DNA of 16,732 bases. Origin: Bacteroidota bacterium. GTDB lineage: Bacteria; Bacteroidota; Bacteroidia; Chitinophagales; Chitinophagaceae. Under the pieces are notes generated by a model. That model worked only from the letters and a program-made list of their open reading frames with translations, ran no database searches and was not told where the DNA came from. The stretch lies in the NCBI GenBank assembly GCA_947460795.1, contig CANHJA010000019.1, positions 1 to 16,732 on the forward strand, given 5' to 3'. A program made the position numbers and the translations under genes. The first letter of the stretch is position 1. Each line of letters begins with the position of its first letter. Positions 15,101 to 16,732 of the stretch are shown here, piece by piece.

Positions 15101-16732
15101 ATGTTCAAAATCAAATTGCAGATATCGATGAAAGTACGAGCATAGAGCGTAATGAAAATTTTGCACATGTTGCTGGTAATATCAATGCAAAAGACAATAC
15201 TGTTGATATTGAAGCATCATTAAACAAACAAAGTATTTCTTTTATAAATCAATTTTTTTCCGATTATATTGAAAACTTAAAAGGATCTGCTACGGGTAAA
15301 GTAACTGTGAAAGGTAAATTAAATGAGCCTAAAATAGCAGGGGCTATAAAATTAGACAATGCATCTGTAAAAGTTATTTTCTTAGGCACCACTTACACAA
15401 TAGAGGATGCCAAATTGAAATTCAATAATCATTACATCGAAATGGATGATTTTTATCTGAAAGATGAGCGAAACGGAAATTATCAAGGACTAGTAAAAGG
15501 ATATATCACACATGATAATTTTACAGATTTCTTTTTAAATTTTAATGTGAAATCGAGCGATCTTTTATGTTTGAATACGAAAGAGAATGACAATGAATTA
15601 TTTTATGGATATGTACCTGCAAAAATAAATCTTGATTTGGCTGGAGAGTTAGATGATATCAATGTGGATATTGATGTAAAGCCTTTAAAGGGGTCAAAAT
15701 TCTTTCTTCCAATAAATTCTAAAGGAGATGCTTCTACATATGATTTTGTGCGTTATAAACAATTCGGGAGCTATCAAATTGAAGGCAATAATAAGAAAAG
15801 AAGGTCGAGCTATGTGAAATTAAATATGAATATTGATGCCACTCCCAATGCAGAAACTTCCATTATTTTAGATGCGAATACAGGCGAAGAAATTGTTGCA
15901 AGAGGCAACGGTGATATCAGACTCGTAATTGATTTAGGAAACTCAATTGATATGAATGGCACCTATCAAATTACCGAAGGGAAATATTTATTTAATTTTA
16001 GAGGCTTATTTAATAAAGAATTTATTATTGATGAAGGCAGTAAAATTGTATGGAATGGAGATGCCTTAAATGCCAATATGAACATTAAAGCCATCTATAA
16101 ATTGCCACAAAAAAAAGCATTATATCCTTTGGTAATTGGGCAAGTTGATGGAGCTGATTTAACAGAAGCTAAAAGAGTATATCCTACATTTGTTACGATT
16201 TTAATGACCAATTCTCTCTTGCAGCCAGATATTAAATTTGATATTACACAGCCTGAAAATAAAGCAGTGGGAACAACAGCCTATAGTAAATTAGAGCAAA
16301 TTAAAAACAATGAAAATGAACTAATTGCTCAGGCAGGTGTATTGCTTTTATTAAATGATTTTAAATCGTCTGAAGGTTTGGCAAGTACAAATGCATACGG
16401 ACAAGGTGCCGTTTCTACCGTATCTGATTTAGTCAGCGCTGCATTGTCAAATGAAATAACAAATCAGTTTCAAAATATTACCGGATGGAAAAATGTTTCA
16501 TTGAATGTGGCCTATCAAAACTCTACCAATTACACTGACTTAGATCGAATTCAGCGAAATGAATTTAAGTTTAATGTGACTACCAATTTGTTTAAAGACA
16601 GGGTGATACTCGATGTTGGAAGCAGTGTTGATGTTGGCGCGCAAGGAACAACAAATAATACAACAAGCAACAGTTTAAATGGAGATTTTAAAGCCCAAGT
16701 GTTGTTAACAGATGATGGAAGATTGCGCTTAA
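12136..16732 (+). CDS. TamB/AsmA-like translocation and assembly module protein, C-terminus beyond right edge
   Basis: One frame stays open from ATG 12136 to the window end (1,532 codons and one base). It has an N-terminal membrane anchor, LGYFLLTIILLIVIGLYLL, at about residues 9-27. An AsmA-like start follows (YLSEKLHTKVEINHVNFSFF, 48-67, then a VYIEDDKKDTLAY segment). Next comes a very long repetitive beta-strand region of ~25-residue units with GxLxxxx patterns, as in lipid-transfer 'bridge' proteins. Near the C-terminal side is the TamB (DUF490) signature, with GTYQITEGKYLFNFRGLF followed by IVWNGDALNANMNIKAIYK around residues 1303-1321. In Bacteroidota this family spans the periplasm and is linked to outer-membrane protein or lipid delivery; the exact role here is inferred. 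ATG 12136 gives the normal short cytoplasmic end. In-frame ATGs at 12052 and 12031 would add 28 or 35 residues. The end of the protein is missing. Confidence 0.92.
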   Translation, partial: MLKRIFKILGYFLLTIILLIVIGLYLLTKEKYQNMLVKKATAYLSEKLHTKVEINHVNFSFFNNFNLQGVYIEDDKKDTLAYVGNLQLKTSELLSNYWNNENSVIHNATIENANVFLNRSKDSIWNYDFIALALNENSKNDTTKVEEAQPKIEKVSASNPTIDIQNIAFKNVKFYMDDAWVGENMRFAIAELNIEVDELNIDKKKLKIDEIVFREANIDVKEYVGNRPKRKKIIDSTEWGTPFNPDLFSLAVHKITFENSIFNYNDGNRIPKLAEFDESHIGITNLNIELENTKVIADTVFSDIKNLTAIERCGISINEMHAKAKVSQVQSLLSNLLLKTNHSTVTDYYEMRYKNFHDFNDYIDKVRMIASIKNASVSSLDVGYFANILNEYPIAVNIAGDVDGTVKDLSAKNIALSTLNTSFKGNAHVVGLPDIDNTIFDIESKQLLTSGTDLNKLIPQTKTNAVAWSELKKIEFNGTYKGKVDEFDTKGNLNTTLGNAVVDVNMNFKPKSPTYKGMLETDNLQLGKLVKQNKVGILSINGKIDGQGFDINTLDAKINALVKRVDVDGAKYKNLTINGLVSKKKFDGIFVSQDEKLALNFNGKLDLSGKQPFYNFNSRFISINLQKMGITKEPIIASGLATLNFTGDDIDNFTGSALLKNISIRNGDHTIFAEELLLESIYLNDEKILRLTSSIADAEIKGKFNISDLGDAFQIYLSHYLPQYITRPANFKNQAFVFNANVKEADSILKTFVPSFKGITGTTINGELNTINQKLVLDVNIPSIGYNDLKIKDIVLVGGGDFNSLDINATTESVLYNEEIIIPSMQLNSSMANDTASLSINTQSMNDLLGVASINCKATAFKNSLYLNLLPSKISLKNDSWQFYSNQNIVIGKEVLINDVVIENGAQRITINSENTLVNNVRINLYDIDLESISEYTSANPRYYGRLNGIVQVKDFTKNPYIKATIYSDNEVRIDNDTLGLVKLIASYDVQNQIADIDESTSIERNENFAHVAGNINAKDNTVDIEASLNKQSISFINQFFSDYIENLKGSATGKVTVKGKLNEPKIAGAIKLDNASVKVIFLGTTYTIEDAKLKFNNHYIEMDDFYLKDERNGNYQGLVKGYITHDNFTDFFLNFNVKSSDLLCLNTKENDNELFYGYVPAKINLDLAGELDDINVDIDVKPLKGSKFFLPINSKGDASTYDFVRYKQFGSYQIEGNNKKRRSSYVKLNMNIDATPNAETSIILDANTGEEIVARGNGDIRLVIDLGNSIDMNGTYQITEGKYLFNFRGLFNKEFIIDEGSKIVWNGDALNANMNIKAIYKLPQKKALYPLVIGQVDGADLTEAKRVYPTFVTILMTNSLLQPDIKFDITQPENKAVGTTAYSKLEQIKNNENELIAQAGVLLLLNDFKSSEGLASTNAYGQGAVSTVSDLVSAALSNEITNQFQNITGWKNVSLNVAYQNSTNYTDLDRIQRNEFKFNVTTNLFKDRVILDVGSSVDVGAQGTTNNTTSNSLNGDFKAQVLLTDDGRLRL

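Noticed and set aside
1..16732. CRISPR array, insertion sequence, tRNA or phage gene
   Set aside because: Reading both strands showed no spaced direct repeats, transposase or integrase motifs, cloverleaf-like sequence or phage structural genes.

Overview
The window looks like a chromosomal segment from a member of the Bacteroidota, probably a Chitinophagia- or Sphingobacteriia-like lineage; the exact taxon is inferred. The clues are the AT-rich sequence, A-rich sequence instead of clear Shine-Dalgarno sites before most starts, a family S46 dipeptidyl-peptidase, a small lipoprotein with the SC-KKK junction common in this phylum, a large Bacteroidota-style TamB/AsmA-like protein, and two sites resembling the phylum's TAnnTTTG -7 promoter element.

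Region 1 (1-8527, all minus strand) is a surface-polysaccharide (O-antigen or capsule type) biosynthesis operon. It reads right to left: rmlB, rmlA, a wlbB/wbpD-type N-acetyltransferase, a wlbA/wbpB-type dehydrogenase, an extended-SDR sugar epimerase, a GT-C-like polytopic membrane protein, a Wzx-type flippase, a hexapeptide acyltransferase, and an unknown secreted protein that runs off the left edge. Gaps are 1 to 36 nt and one pair overlaps, so a single transcript is likely. RmlA and RmlB make dTDP-4-keto-6-deoxyglucose. The WlbA and WlbB homologues belong to the route to UDP-2,3-diacetamido-2,3-dideoxy-glucuronic acid sugars. Neither pathway is complete here: RmlC/RmlD, the 6-dehydrogenase and the WlbC-type aminotransferase are absent. 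No soluble glycosyltransferase is visible either, so the locus must continue to the left or rely on genes elsewhere.

Region 2 (8641-12135) holds single housekeeping or envelope genes: thymidine kinase (minus), a divergent S46 peptidase (plus) whose specificity-pocket residue is Arg, predicting DPP11-type Asp/Glu preference, and a convergent small lipoprotein (minus). The tdk/S46 divergent spacer carries two tandem GACA-N2-TGTC inverted repeats, a candidate operator.

Region 3 (12136-16732, plus) is one very long open frame. It encodes a TamB/AsmA-like envelope protein that leaves the window still open after about 1,532 codons.

No tRNA, rRNA, CRISPR array, insertion sequence or convincing intrinsic terminator was found, and no gene-free stretch exceeds 300 nt. 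I found no wholly new system. The best leads are the incomplete diacetamido-uronate pathway, the unknown secreted protein in the operon, the candidate operator before the peptidase, and the wzx frame that can only start at TTG.
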